Shown here: positions 35,335 through 46,151 of the stretch, one piece after another | Numbering within the stretch: position 1 is the stretch's first letter | Layout of the letters: each line of letters starts with the position of its first letter | NCBI GenBank assembly: GCA_036245805.1 | Contig: BTRK01000006.1 | Span: 19,252,365-19,316,364, forward strand | Direction: 5' to 3' | From: Pristionchus mayeri | Lineage: Eukaryota; Nematoda; Chromadorea; Rhabditida; Neodiplogasteridae | Length of the DNA stretch: 64,000 nt | Program-made: the position numbers and the translations under genes | The notes under the pieces: model-generated | The model's input: only the letters and a program-made list of their open reading frames with translations | What the model was told of the DNA's origin: nothing | The model's database searches: none

Positions 35335-35595
35335 CGCTTTTGGAGGCAACGCCAAATCTCGAATGAACGAACCAATGAATGAGTGTGAACCACTGACTGT
35401 TGTCGTTTGCAGGGGGAGTTTATTGAGGTGAGAAGTTTGTTAGAATTAGAGAGCATGTGAGAGTAGGCTGTGAGAGTAGAGAAGAACCACTGGCCGCTCT
35501 TCTCGGTTAGTATTATTGTACGATGGGAACGATGACTATTGCATACCACTAACACTAAGGTGCGAATAATTGCGTAGTAAAGTTATGTTATAAAT
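35335..35595 (-). promoter_or_regulatory. Copy of the 17.9-18.2 kb upstream region
   Basis: Shares TTTGGAGGCAACGCC, GGGGGAGTTTATTGAGGTGA, GAACCACTGGCCG and AACACTAAGGTGCGAATAAT with 17930-18190. The attached coding part has lost everything between the leader and the second RING. Confidence 0.5.
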
Positions 35596-36000
35596 TTATT
35601 AATAAGTGGCTCGATATATCGGAATTGCACATTATTCATGTACATATTATATTTCACATCTTTCGCACGTTTCAAGGGACGAATAGTTTCAAAAAAAGAT
35701 AACATGTTCATAATCAATACTTTTGATTAAAAATTATTCGAGGAAAAGAAATTGTGCTTGCTATTTGAGTCCAACAATTCTCCCTCCTATTGCGTCCGCA
35801 CACAACGTCTTTCCGTTGTTTGATATATCCATGTCGTCAACAATTTGTCAAATGCGAATTCGTTTATTAGAAAGAAAAAAATCGAAGTTTTGTGAAAATT
35901 ACATAGAATGTTACTGGGCAATTAGATTATTGTAAAAAATGAGATAGATGAAATGATGTCTTGTAAACAATGAGCAGTTTATGAAGTGTATTGTCTGTCA
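35596..36000. other. AT-rich spacer
   Basis: No supported feature. Confidence 0.3.
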
Positions 36001-36508
36001 CTAGTGCAACATGTAAGCACTCTCCGCCTTTTCTTTACAGCAAGGGCAGGTTTCATCTTCTTCCATCGAATTCTCCACACAATCAGTGCAGGCAACGTGG
36101 CGACAAGGGAGGACGATAATCGAGAGGGATGGAGGAATCATCGTCTTGTCTCTTGCAGTTCGAGCACCTGGAATGGATTATACCCACTCTACATCAAACC
36201 TCTGATTTTGATCGCCTAGGACATAGTTGCTGGCCTAGCAGCGGCTCACCGCAGGATGAACATTCCTAGATATACGGTGCGACTTTACCTTTTTTTACAT
36301 CAAACCAATTTCTACTTACTTGTTACTTTCATTCATGACTCTCAGCTGAGTAGTCTCAGTCACTGCTCCCTTGCATGCGAAACATCCGACAATCGTGTCC
36401 AGTGACTGTCTAATATAATCCGTGCACGCCGAATGACCACAGGGGACTATCACAGACATTGGAAGGGGACTGTCCGAGTGACAGATCTTGCATGACAGAC
36501 AGTTGAGA
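36001..36508 (-). pseudogene. RING-RING remnant, type B
   Basis: The first RING exon (36320-36508) is open: [43 protein letters not shown]. The ligand Cys after TD is Tyr. The second RING exon (36001-36167) reads CSNCKRQDDDSSIP and then is frameshifted before [12 protein letters not shown] and [15 protein letters not shown]. No homeodomain exons lie upstream; transposon-derived sequence begins near 36600. Confidence 0.65.
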
Positions 36509-36589
36509 CTGAAATAGAGGTATGATGTAAATTACGGCATTTCATTGTTTTTCTACAGATTTAGCGTCAACATCGGAATTATTCTTCTC

Positions 36590-36860
36590 GACGAGGCGGT
36601 CATTTTGATTTTTTGATCGACTTTTTTACGTAACTTTGAAGGAACATATGATTTTTTGAATTTTCGAAATTTCCAGAGCCGGATTTTAGGCAGTTTTGAA
36701 TTTACGGCCCCATCGACTTAATTGAAAGTTACCAGGCATCAGGTGCATCAACCACCAAAAGGGCATTCAGATTGAACCACTTTGAACAGTTTGTCAAAGG
36801 GGGTATCGATTTCATGCAATCTCTCAGAAGACCTCTGATAAGCAACATATATTTCTCGAT
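36590..36860. mobile_element. Remnant related to the element at 62.1-64 kb
   Basis: The segment with HFEQFVKGG and QSLRRPLIS (plus strand) matches, diverged, the frame at 62690-62920 (minus strand; QFEQFIKR and RSLRRLVIN). Neighbouring CCGGATTTTAGGCAGTTTTG resembles 62945-62975. Confidence 0.4.
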
Positions 36861-37007
36861 GAAGCTGATTTTTAGAAGAACGCAAGAATGGGAGTACAAT
36901 AGGAAACTGTTGCCAAGTTGCATTTTTATATTACGTGAAAATAATGAGGAAGTTTCGAAAGTCGATGGTAATATCGTTGCGGGAGATAACATGTTTAAAA
37001 TAGATTT

Positions 37008-39340
37008 TCAAACGTATAGTTTGTACGAATTCTCCGCTTTTTCCTTGCAGCAGGGGCAGGTCCCATCTTCCTCCACAACCTTCTCAACACATTCTTTGCA
37101 TGCAACGTGACGACAAGGAAGGACGAAAGAGCGAGGGATGGAGGGATCCTCGGAGAGTTTGTTGCAGTTAGAACATCTGGAATAATACATCGCCTTCCTT
37201 CGTTAATCTATATGCATCAAGATCCCTCACTTATCGTTTTTCGTGAGTCTCAGCTGAGTGATCTCAGTCACTTTTCCTCTGCAAGTGAAGCAATCCTTAT
37301 TCGATCCCAGCGACTTTCGAACGCATTCGGTGCATGCAGAATGTCCACAGGGAATCAACGAAGAAAGAGGACCGCTGTCCTGTGAGAAGCAAATTGTGCA
37401 GTACGAGCACTTGTAGCTGAAATGTAGGAATCATTGATTAATATAAGAGCCCGTTTGCGTAAGAATCGGACAATTGTTGGCATTGCAAAAAAATGTCAAT
37501 TTTCTGAAATTATGTGCTTTGGGGTTTTCAATGGTGCTGAAACCGATGCGCATATTCATTTTGCTCGTAAAGTCCTCGTTAAGGCCAGACGACGTGACGT
37601 CGTTTCCGGTTTATCTGGAATATAGACTTGCCCGATATCGCTAAAAATATCGAAAAATTTGTTCGAGCCCAGTTTTTGATGGTGATCACTCCTGTCCAGT
37701 TCAATTTTTATGATTTTGAAAAATAAATTATTAAAAATAACTTTTCGTGGACCGAAAACCACGTCTGGCCTCAACGAGGACTTGTCTTCACCACCATCGA
37801 AAACCCCACATCACATAATTTCAGAAAATTTACATTTTTTTCGCAGTGTCAGCTTCCAGTGGGATTTGTCAGATTCTTACGCAAACGGGCTCATAATTAC
37901 AAGTAGTAAATATTCGACAACATAACAACTCACACATCATCTCCATTCAGGATAACCTCCGCAACGGGATCATTCCACAAGTTAGCAAACTGCAAAGTGT
38001 AACACAAATAAAGTGAAATCGAAAGCACATTCTAACAATGTAAGTAGAGATAACTGCCTTACATTTAGTAAGATAAAATAGAACGGGTGGGTGTTTCGGA
38101 ACTGGGTCGAATACACCTAGAGACCGCAAGGTCCGCCCACTTGGAGGGAGAAAGAGCTCCCTCGAAATCTGGCACCTCAAACGACAGCGCAAATTCTTAA
38201 CCTAAAAATATGAAAAAAATATTTTTGTGTACGTCTGACAAGTGTCTATAAATGGCAGGGTGGTCGAAATGCATTATCCAATCAGAAATATCTCAAAATT
38301 TTATGTTTTATGATTCATGATAGGGAAATGGAAGGTTTCCTACGAAAATTTCTAGTTCGCCAATAGTGGGATGGAAAGTCCCTGATTTTAGGCAAATTTT
38401 GAGACCAAGAACAGAATTTTATGAATTTTCTCCGATTTGTCGTTTAATTTAAACGATAATTGACGATGCGTTTAGGGAACAGCAAAGGGGAGCGACTTCA
38501 TCTCTCCTTTCTCGCTGGTTTCTCACCCGGCGCGTGTAGAGAGCGCGCACACTCGACATCCTCCCGCTTTCCCCTTCCCTTCGAGCTAGGCCAGAGGCGT
38601 AGCTCTGCTCAAAGTTTTGGAGATCTGCATAAAATCAGGCAGAGCGGGCTCCGCCCACTCCGCTCTCGTCCCGATTTCGATTCCCTTTCCGTTGTGACTT
38701 TTTCGAGGGGTTTTGAGCCATAACTCGAGTCAGAGATAAGATATCGACAAACGGTAAAAAGCATGACCTTATTTAGCCTCAAAGGGGTCTATTAGACCCG
38801 CAAACGGCCCTACCGAAGCAATTTGGTCACCAACCTTGCGGTCTCTAAATACACCCGACCCGCCTCGAAAAAGTCTTGCATTGATCGAAACTCGCTCTTA
38901 CTCGTCACTGGAAGACTACTCACGACTACAGCAGTGCCTATCATTTCTTACTTGCACGTTCAGATTCTGCAGAGTTCGCTGAGCGTTCCATCTATGGCGA
39001 CGATTTTGAAACCAGTTCTTGACCTGAATACTAGATGTTCAGAAAAGGAATGCTATTATCAATGCCTTTCCAATCTGAGATAACTTGCCTGCGTCTGTGT
39101 AAGTCCCAGCTTGGCCCCCAGTGCCTCCCTTTCTGGCAAATAGAGGTATTGCGTTTCGCGGAATCTCCGTTGCAATTCAGCGAGCTGAAAGAAATGAGTT
39201 ACTGCCGAATGTCTAGTCGTGTGATCCAGTGCTTGATATAATACATAATATTATTATTTTAATCAACATACTTGCGCTGCAGGCGAAACGGTTCTAGGCT
39301 TGCGAAGTCTTCTTCCGATCGCATTAATTGTAACGTCCAT
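37008..39340 (-). CDS. Homeodomain-RING-RING protein, type B, intact
   Basis: Six exons join without a break to 215 aa: 39272-39340, 39089-39184, 38952-39023, 37934-37989, 37231-37416 and 37008-37176. Residues 1-23 give the basic arm ([16 protein letters not shown]). Residues 24-55 are helices 1-2 ([20 protein letters not shown]). Residues 56-79 are helix 3 ([15 protein letters not shown]), with the canonical WF-N-R core. Residues 80-98 are a short acidic linker. About 98-160 is the first RING ([22 protein letters not shown]). About 161-215 is the second RING ([33 protein letters not shown]). Intron phases are 0,0,0,2,2. The second intron uses a GC donor (CAG|GCAAGT). A hAT-like element sits in the intron before the linker. 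Expected role: a nuclear DNA-binding protein with ubiquitin-ligase potential (inference). Confidence 0.8.
37417..37933. other. Intron of the type B gene, AT-rich
   Basis: Contains a diverged inverted repeat around 37530-37840 (GAGGCCAGACGTG-type arms), probably an old foldback insertion. No coding signal. Confidence 0.35.
38118..38847. mobile_element. hAT-like non-autonomous element, 8-bp TSD
   Basis: Ends TAGAGACCGCAAGGT and ACCTTGCGGTCTCTA. The flanks are identical 8-bp repeats AATACACC (38110-38117 and 38848-38855), the length expected for hAT elements. No transposase. Confidence 0.8.
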
Positions 39341-40092
39341 TGCAAGCACAGAAGGAGCGACTGCTCTTAGATTGGCTCTCCGCTCCCTGGATCGAGTTGA
39401 CGAACTAAATGAACCTTACTGAGTGATCATTTGACGAGGGAAGTGATGAGGGACGCGCGGAGATATCACCTAGCTGAGATTTCCTCACATATTACTGTAG
39501 AAGTGTGGAACGTACTGAAGGTTCTCAAAGGAATCTCGCCAAGATGCTATTTCGGCATCACGCTATTACTTCTTTCATCACTTGCATTGACGAATTAGCG
39601 TTTCGAAGAACCCTTCTCACCTCCAAACTCCTCCCCGAGACGCCGAGATGGGATGGATACACCAACTTCTTGATCTCTCTCATACCCCCTTTGAGCCAAC
39701 TCGCCCTTCATTCCTGCCACTCTATCTTCACTGTTTGAAAATGTTTCAGTATTCCGGTCCGAGCTTCAGACTCGGGTCCCGAAATAGTGCACTTGGGACC
39801 CGAGTCCCAATAGAGGCTACACAGTTCCCAAAACAAGAGCAGAGCGTCAATCAAAAATGAAACACGTGAAGTCTCCACATTATCGAACCGTTTAAAGGGG
39901 GAACAGTATACGGGCACACAATTGGACCGTACTCAAACCAATGAAGGATGTCAAGACGTGATAGCACAATGCACAATTATAAGAGAAGTAGGACTTCCAC
40001 TGCAAGCTTAATTTGATCTTGGTTATTTATTTTTGAGCTGGGGTCAGAATGTCGAAATACGACACAAAAGTGCATACATTATAATGAATAGA
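39341..40092. other. 5' flank of the type B gene
   Basis: CTTCTCACCTCCAAACTCC (39614-39632) recurs about 290 bp upstream of the 45.3-kb gene start. It is the reverse of the GGAG(T)TTG...GGTGAGAAG motif seen upstream of other copies. Further out, GACTCGGGTCCC...GGGACCCGAGTC forms a short hairpin (39770-39808). Confidence 0.4.
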
Positions 40093-40820
40093 CGGCTCTG
40101 TACGGATATCGAGGTCCCAATCGATTGACGAGGTCCGAATGGATTAACGAGGTCCCAATGGGCCCCCATGGATTAACGAGGTCCCATTCGGAATATCGAG
40201 GTCCCAATCGTTTTTCTTCGTTAATATTGTTTTACTCCAATTAAGTGTACACACTCGAGGTACTATCGGGTTGGGGGATTGTGGGTTCGTTGGTGTTCTC
40301 ATCTCGTGATATGTGGTTTCCATTTTCGCTTGGGAATAATCCAGCGCTTTGACTATTCCCAAGCGAAAATGGAAACCACATATCAACCTCCGCACGCAGC
40401 CTGGGGCAATACCGACGAGCATGAACGATCATAAAGATAAGCAGGGAGATGAGGTATGATAGAAACATATTACTTCGATGAACGTTGATACCACAATTGG
40501 TCTATTCCACTGTGCGATTAGTGGGAGGAGCAAAGAAAGAAGGAAGATAGTTGCATGGGGACTTAATGAGCACTAAGACAGCAGTGATATGTTCTGCTCA
40601 ATGTGATCTCATATTTTAAACAAATCGTGATTGGGACCTCGATAATCCGATACGGACCTCACTAAAGGTTCGAATCCATTCGGACCTCACTAAAGGTTCG
40701 AATCCATTCGGACCTCACTAAAGGTTCGAATCCATTCGGACCTCACTAAAGGTTCGAATCCATTCGGACCTCGTTAACCGGGCAGTTTGCCATTGGGACC
40801 TCGATATCAGTACAGAGCCG
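40093..40820. mobile_element. TIR element with internal tandem repeats
   Basis: Ends CGGCTCTGTACGGATATCGA and the near-inverse TCGATATCAGTACAGAGCCG, flanked by AATAGA on both sides (40087-40092 and 40821-40826). The interior has repeated GAGGTCCCAAT / ATTGGGACCTC motifs near the ends and a strong hairpin at 40312-40384 with arms of about 30 bp (GGTTTCCATTTTCGCTTGGG). Confidence 0.7.
40653..40764. repeat. 28-bp tandem repeat, four units
   Basis: CGGACCTCACTAAAGGTTCG starts at 40653, 40681, 40709 and 40737, with identical units. Confidence 0.9.
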
Positions 40821-40897
40821 AATAGACATACAAAGGTGCGTGAAGAATGAATATAAATGTACGTTATTCAAGGAGTGAAGATGAGATAATGATGATA

Positions 40898-43800
40898 TCA
40901 CTCGTACAGTTTATGCGAACTCTCTGCCTTTTCCTTGCAACACTGACAAGCTCCATCTTCCTCCATCGCCTTCTTAATGCACTCTCTGCATGCAATGTGT
41001 CGACATGAAAGGACGAAAGAGCGAGGGATGGATTTATCTTCTGCGAGTTTGTTGCAGTTAGAACATCTGGAATAATACATAGCTTTTCATCATTAACCGT
41101 AGATGAATCTGGATCCCTCACTTATCGTTATCCTTCGTAAGTCTCAGCTGTGTGATCTCATTAACTCTTCCCCTGCAAGTGAAGCAGTCCCTATTCGATT
41201 TCAGCGAGTTTCGAACGCATTCGGTGCATGCAGAATGTCCACAGGGAATCATCGCGGATAATGGACCACTGTCCTGAGAGAGGCAAATAGTGCAGGAGGA
41301 GCACTTGTAGCTGAAAATGAATAAGATACAATTATATTAAACTGCAAAGTTAAATATATGGAATTAATTAACACGAGTATCACGAGTCAGTGGATGAAAA
41401 CCAGACCCCTGGGGAACATTTTCCAAAAAATATCGTCGTTCTCGCCTATGTTGTGAGGGTAGAATACTCAGGAGAGATGAATTCGAAAAATATAGGTCAT
41501 TGGTCCCAGAACCGGCTTTTAGGAATTTTCCGGTTTTTCACCTGGCTATGCTGTATCACAGCTTCCAGACAAGCTACAGAGGTGACAAAGCGCTCAAAAT
41601 GTGCGGAAAATTATTTCATTCAACTTTTATGTTGACAACTTGTTACAGGAACAACAAATAAAAATTATATTCCCGCGAAACCGAATTCAAAATCATAAAA
41701 AAATTGTTTTCACCATCACGCAGGAAACTTGCAATGGATTTTTATTTCATAATATGAAAGAACAATCACTCATATGTATAGGAAAAATATAGGCGAATGA
41801 ATTATCCGCCGCCCAAAACCCGATATTCCGCGACAAACGTTATCATATGATAAATTTTCAGAATGTATTGAATCCATGACGTCTTAATTTTCTTAATAGT
41901 GGCAAATATGTGTTATTTGAGAAGTTTCTGTGAGAGATGACTTAGTTTCTGTTGAAAAAGCCATACTTCGACTAAGTTGAAAAAATCGATTTTCACAACC
42001 TCAATTTCTCCCAAGTTTGTCCAATTATCACTTCGTGCATTAATAACTACATGTGGAATGAAAAGGTATTATTCGTAGTATATACCGAGTAGAGTTGATA
42101 TATGATAAACTTGACAGATCAATTCCTTTGAATCTCTTGTAATCTTCACTCAAAAATGCGTTCCCGGGAGCGTCAAAACTAGTAAAATTATGTTTTCAAC
42201 TGAAATTATGCCGTTATTGATCAGATTTGTGCATCTAAAATGACGAAAAAATCGTCTTAATCAGAGAACTCCTTCATTACATAATTTACAAAGAATGGAA
42301 TTTTTTCGAATTTCAAATTTTCGATATGTTTACAAACGTAAAGGTTTGATGATTTCACGTAGTTTTCTGATTAAGGCGATTTTTTCGTGATTTTAGATGC
42401 TCAAATCTGAACAATAGCAGCACAATTTCAGTTGAAAACATAATTTTATTAATTTTGACGCTCCCGGGAACGCATTTTTGAGTGAAGATTACAAGAGATT
42501 CAAAGGAATTGATCTGTCAAGTTTATCATATATCAACTCTACTCGGTATATACTACGAATAATACCTTTTCATTTCACATGTAGTTATTAATGCACGAAG
42601 TGATATTTGGACAAACTTGGGAGAAATTGAGGTTGTGAAAATCGATTTTTTCAACTTAGTCGAAGTATGGCTTTTTCAACAGAAACTAAGTCATCTGTCA
42701 CAGAAACTTCTCAAATAACACATATTTGCCACTATTAACAAAATTAAGACGTCATGGATTGAATACATTCTGAAAATTTATCATATGATAACGTTTGTCG
42801 CGGAATATCGGGTGTTGGGCGGCTTTTTTCTTCGCCTTTTTCTTCGCCTATATTTTTCCTATGCATATGAGTGATTGTTGTTTCATATTATGAAATAAAA
42901 ATCCATTGCAAGTTTCCTGCGTGATGGTGAAAACAATTATTTTATGATTTTGAATTCGGTTTCGCGGGAATATAATTGTTATTTGTTGTTCCTGTAACAA
43001 GTTGTCAGCATAAAAGTTAAATGAAATAATTTTCCGCACATTTTGAGCGCTTTGCCACCTCTATAGCTTGTCTGGAAGCTGTGATACAGCATAGCCAGGT
43101 GAAAAACCGGAAAATTCCTAAAAGCCGGTTCTGGGGCCAATGACCTATATTTTTCGAATTCATCTCTCCTGGGAATTCTACCATCACAACATAGTCGAGA
43201 ACGGCGACATTTTTTTGTAAAATGTTCCCGGGCACCTCCACTGACTCGTGATACATGTGTTAAATAATTACTAATTACAAGTAGTAAATATTCGACAACA
43301 TAACAACTCACACATCATCTCCATCCAGTGTAACCTCCGGAACTGGATCATTCCGCCAATTGAGCACCTGCGAAATATTGGGTTGGTGCAAAAGTTTCTT
43401 TACAAGGCATTTTTCAAGTTTCTCGTAAATGCGTCACTTATACCAAAAACTACTCTGGTATTATTTGACGCAGTATTGGTGTTCCACAACCATTGGTTTA
43501 TATCGAATTGATCGAACGTCGATCGTCGGGAAAATAATGCTAACCGAAAATTTTGGGTATGCAACAAAAACTATCATAAAATTTAATTGAAAGGCAAGAA
43601 ACTTTCGATCTTTTGAAAATCTACTTATTAGTGGTTGATGCTTCCACTGAACCCTTGAAATGGTAGTTTCGTAATCTCGCGGAACAAATGTGAGGAGGAA
43701 AATTCCGATTTCGTCGATCAAATTTCGAGATCAGCACTTCGTAAAGTGTGGCTCTGAGAGGAACAGTGAATCGTTATCATAAGGGGCGATCTGTACAGTA

Positions 43801-45304
43801 TATACCCACTAATATAATATGAAAACCCATATCAGGATTTCTCTAGACCGAAGTAAGATATAAACTCCGACATAAATTTTGTAAAGAAACTTTTGCACCA
43901 ACCTAATAGAAAAAAAAATAAATCGTAGACGAGATAAATAAATTTTTAAAGTAGTTCTAATTAGGTCTCTCGATGGATCAGCATCGGTGAAATAATTCAG
44001 GGAAGAACATTGTCCAAAATTCGCACGTGCTCATTATGTGCGGAAAGATTTCGCAAGAGAACTACAGTCTTCTTTATCCATTCTCACCGGCATTATCAGA
44101 GGTTGCATATTCTGTGGAAGCACGGGCTGCTGCTGCTGCAGCTGCACAGCCTGATCCTGTCCTTCCTGAAAAAGGAAAAATCCCCCCGCCATTCTTCGAT
44201 TTTTCCTTTATTTGACAGCCCTAATCAAAATGGACAAAATAAAACTGTGACGAAGACTAAACAAGATCTAGCACGAGCTCATAATTGGAATCTAAAATAC
44301 CATTCTCATCCATCTGCATTATCAGAGGTTGCATATTCACTGGAAGCACGGGCTGCAGCAGCAGCTGCTGCTCCTCCTGATTCTGCCTCTCCTCCGGCTG
44401 AGGGCACTGACGTCTCTGTCTATTGCGACGATTTTGAAACCATATCTTCATCTGAAAACTGGTTTTTTAGAAAAGGAATACGATTGCTCAAGTCTTTCTG
44501 ATCTGTAAGCGGAGAGAGATGTATACTTGAAAAAAGGAGAAGGAAGGGCGAACTTGCCTGAGTCTGTGTGAGTCCCAGCTCGGCCGCCAGTGCCGCCCGT
44601 TGTGGCAGTGGGAGGGATTGAATTCGAAGGAATCTCTTTTCCAATGATGCGAGCTGAATAAAATTATGTACTGCTCTATTTGTAGTTCTGTTCAGATCCT
44701 ATCTTCGATAACATATAATATACAGTGTCGCACGGTCTCCCCCCAGACGAGCGCGGCGCGGAGGGGCGCTGCGGGTCGCATTGGGTCGCATCACTCCCAG
44801 AGACCATTCAAAGTGTGAATTTTTCGCTGAACTTTTGGTTTGGGTTCTTCTGACAACTACCGATCGATTTGCGAAATCTACGTGTCAAAATATTCATTTT
44901 GAGCTACTGTTCGGCCTTGGAGTCCCCTCTCCTCCCCCCGCCTCATTTCCCTATGACACAGCTCACTAGCCGGAATAATGAGGAATGCTATTGTAGGGAA
45001 ATGAGGGGAGGAGGTGAGAGGGACTCCAATGATGACCCATACGAACAGTTGTTCAAATTGAATATTTTGAAACGCAGATTTCTCAGATCGATTTGTAGTT
45101 GTCAGTAGAACCCACAGCCAAAAATTCAGCGAATTATAACACGTTGAAGGTGATGCGACCTAATGCGACCCGCACGTCCCTCCGCGCCGCGCTCGTCTGG
45201 GGGAGACCGTGCGGCACTGTATATTATTATTTTATTCAACATACCTGCGCTGCAGAGTAAACGATTCTGGGATTGCGAAGTCTTCTTCCGGGAGGTCTGT
45301 CCAT
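40898..45304 (-). CDS. Homeodomain-RING-RING protein, type B, intact
   Basis: Seven exons give 252 aa in frame: 45245-45304, 44558-44653, 44341-44451, 44088-44165, 43312-43367, 41122-41310 and 40898-41066. The arm is RPPGRRLRNPRIV. Helices 1-2 include LEKRFLRIQSLPLPQRAAL. Helix 3 is MKIWFQNRRNRQRRQ. A Gln-rich linker follows that is partly duplicated (PVLP...NMQPLIM in 44088-44165 and again after 44341), then the acidic linker NDPVPEVTLDGDD. The first RING has [18 protein letters not shown] and CFTC. The second has [17 protein letters not shown] and CQCCKEK. The exon-2 donor is GC, as in the 39-kb paralog. Introns hold a palindrome of about 1.9 kb, a mariner MITE and a 0.5-kb MITE. The boundary at 44341 is the least certain. 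Confidence 0.75.
41369..43263. mobile_element. Palindromic element of about 1.9 kb in an intron
   Basis: Ends TAACACGAGTATCACGAGTC and inverse, followed by arms of over 800 bp centred near 42320. Mirror-image open frames (41601-41792 and 42848-43039) are arm copies, not genes. Same family as 47150-48400 and 62100-64000. Confidence 0.8.
43378..43906. mobile_element. Mariner MITE, 529 bp
   Basis: TIRs TTGGGTTGGTGCAAAAGTTT and inverse (one or two mismatches), flanked by TA on both sides. The ends are typical of mariner. The interior is too short and degenerate to encode a transposase. Confidence 0.8.
44722..45220. mobile_element. Palindromic MITE of about 0.5 kb in the first intron
   Basis: Ends ACAGTGTCGCACGGTCTCCC and near-inverse; GC-rich outer arms (GACGAGCGCGGCGCGGAGGG) then arms resembling the 20031-20576 element. 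Confidence 0.75.
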
Positions 45305-46151
45305 TGCAATCACAGAAGGGGCAACTGCACTTAGACTGGCTATCCACTCCCTGGATCGAGATGGGGAGTGGAATAAAACTTACTGAGCCCTCGTATGTCG
45401 AGAGAAGTGGTGAAGGAGGTGCTGAAAGATCACCAAGCTGCTACTCCTTCCTATAATACTTAGCGCTAGCCCAAGCCCAAAGAATTCCGCAAACGACTGT
45501 TCTCCTAGGGATCTCACCAATATTCTATTTTATTTTATCCATCCATCACCTCTTTCATCACTTCTGTTGGTGTACTGACATATTACGAGCATCTTCTCAC
45601 CTCCAAACTCCGGCCACCGAGATGGGATAAGATGCTCCCATTTATCGATCTTCCCCACATTCAGTTTACCCGGAGAGCTAATCCTTCCCCTAATTTTTTG
45701 CAACTTCACGCTCATTATTTTGCCTTATCATTCGCTCCTCGTAAATATAGTTCATATTTTCGGTCGCTCTTTCTGCACTCGCAATGAAGATACCAATAAT
45801 AACCAGAGTACATAAAGTCGCAAAACCAAGGAGATACAAGCAGGCAGTTAGTCGTCGGCTCTCGGAGCGCGAGGCATGTTGTTTTCACTTTTATCACTTC
45901 CTTCGTAGTATTTTTTTATCTAAAAGAATGTTACAAATTCAGATGATGAGAAGAAGAGGTCTGCCTCTTCATTGAGGAGTCCTCAACGATTGGATGTTGT
46001 GGAGGAGCAAGTGCTTCCAGTGCAGCGTCTCTTCTTTCGGCGAGCACGACATGACTAATGTCTTGCAAATTTCCCAATATCAATACCCTTTTGTTAATGA
46101 ATCAGCATCGTTTTTCATACGCTTCCCGAAATCGAAGCGAAATTTATAGGA
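45305..46151. other. Shared flank of two type B genes
   Basis: Contains CTTCTCACCTCCAAACTCC (45593-45611), as upstream of the 39-kb gene. The gene on the left runs leftward and the gene at 46152 runs rightward, so this 0.85 kb may act as a bidirectional promoter region (inference). Confidence 0.35.

Noticed and set aside
35139..35555. 138-aa minus frame spanning the 35.2-kb RING fragment
   Set aside because: It is in the wrong frame relative to PCRHVRC and runs through the duplicated upstream region.
40653..40764. Evenly spaced 28-bp repeats that resemble a CRISPR array
   Set aside because: The units are directly adjacent with no spacers, lie within a TIR element, and the window is eukaryotic.
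44027..44501. Ala-rich plus-strand frames with runs of alanine
   Set aside because: They are the complement of the CAG-rich Gln tract of the homeodomain gene on the minus strand.
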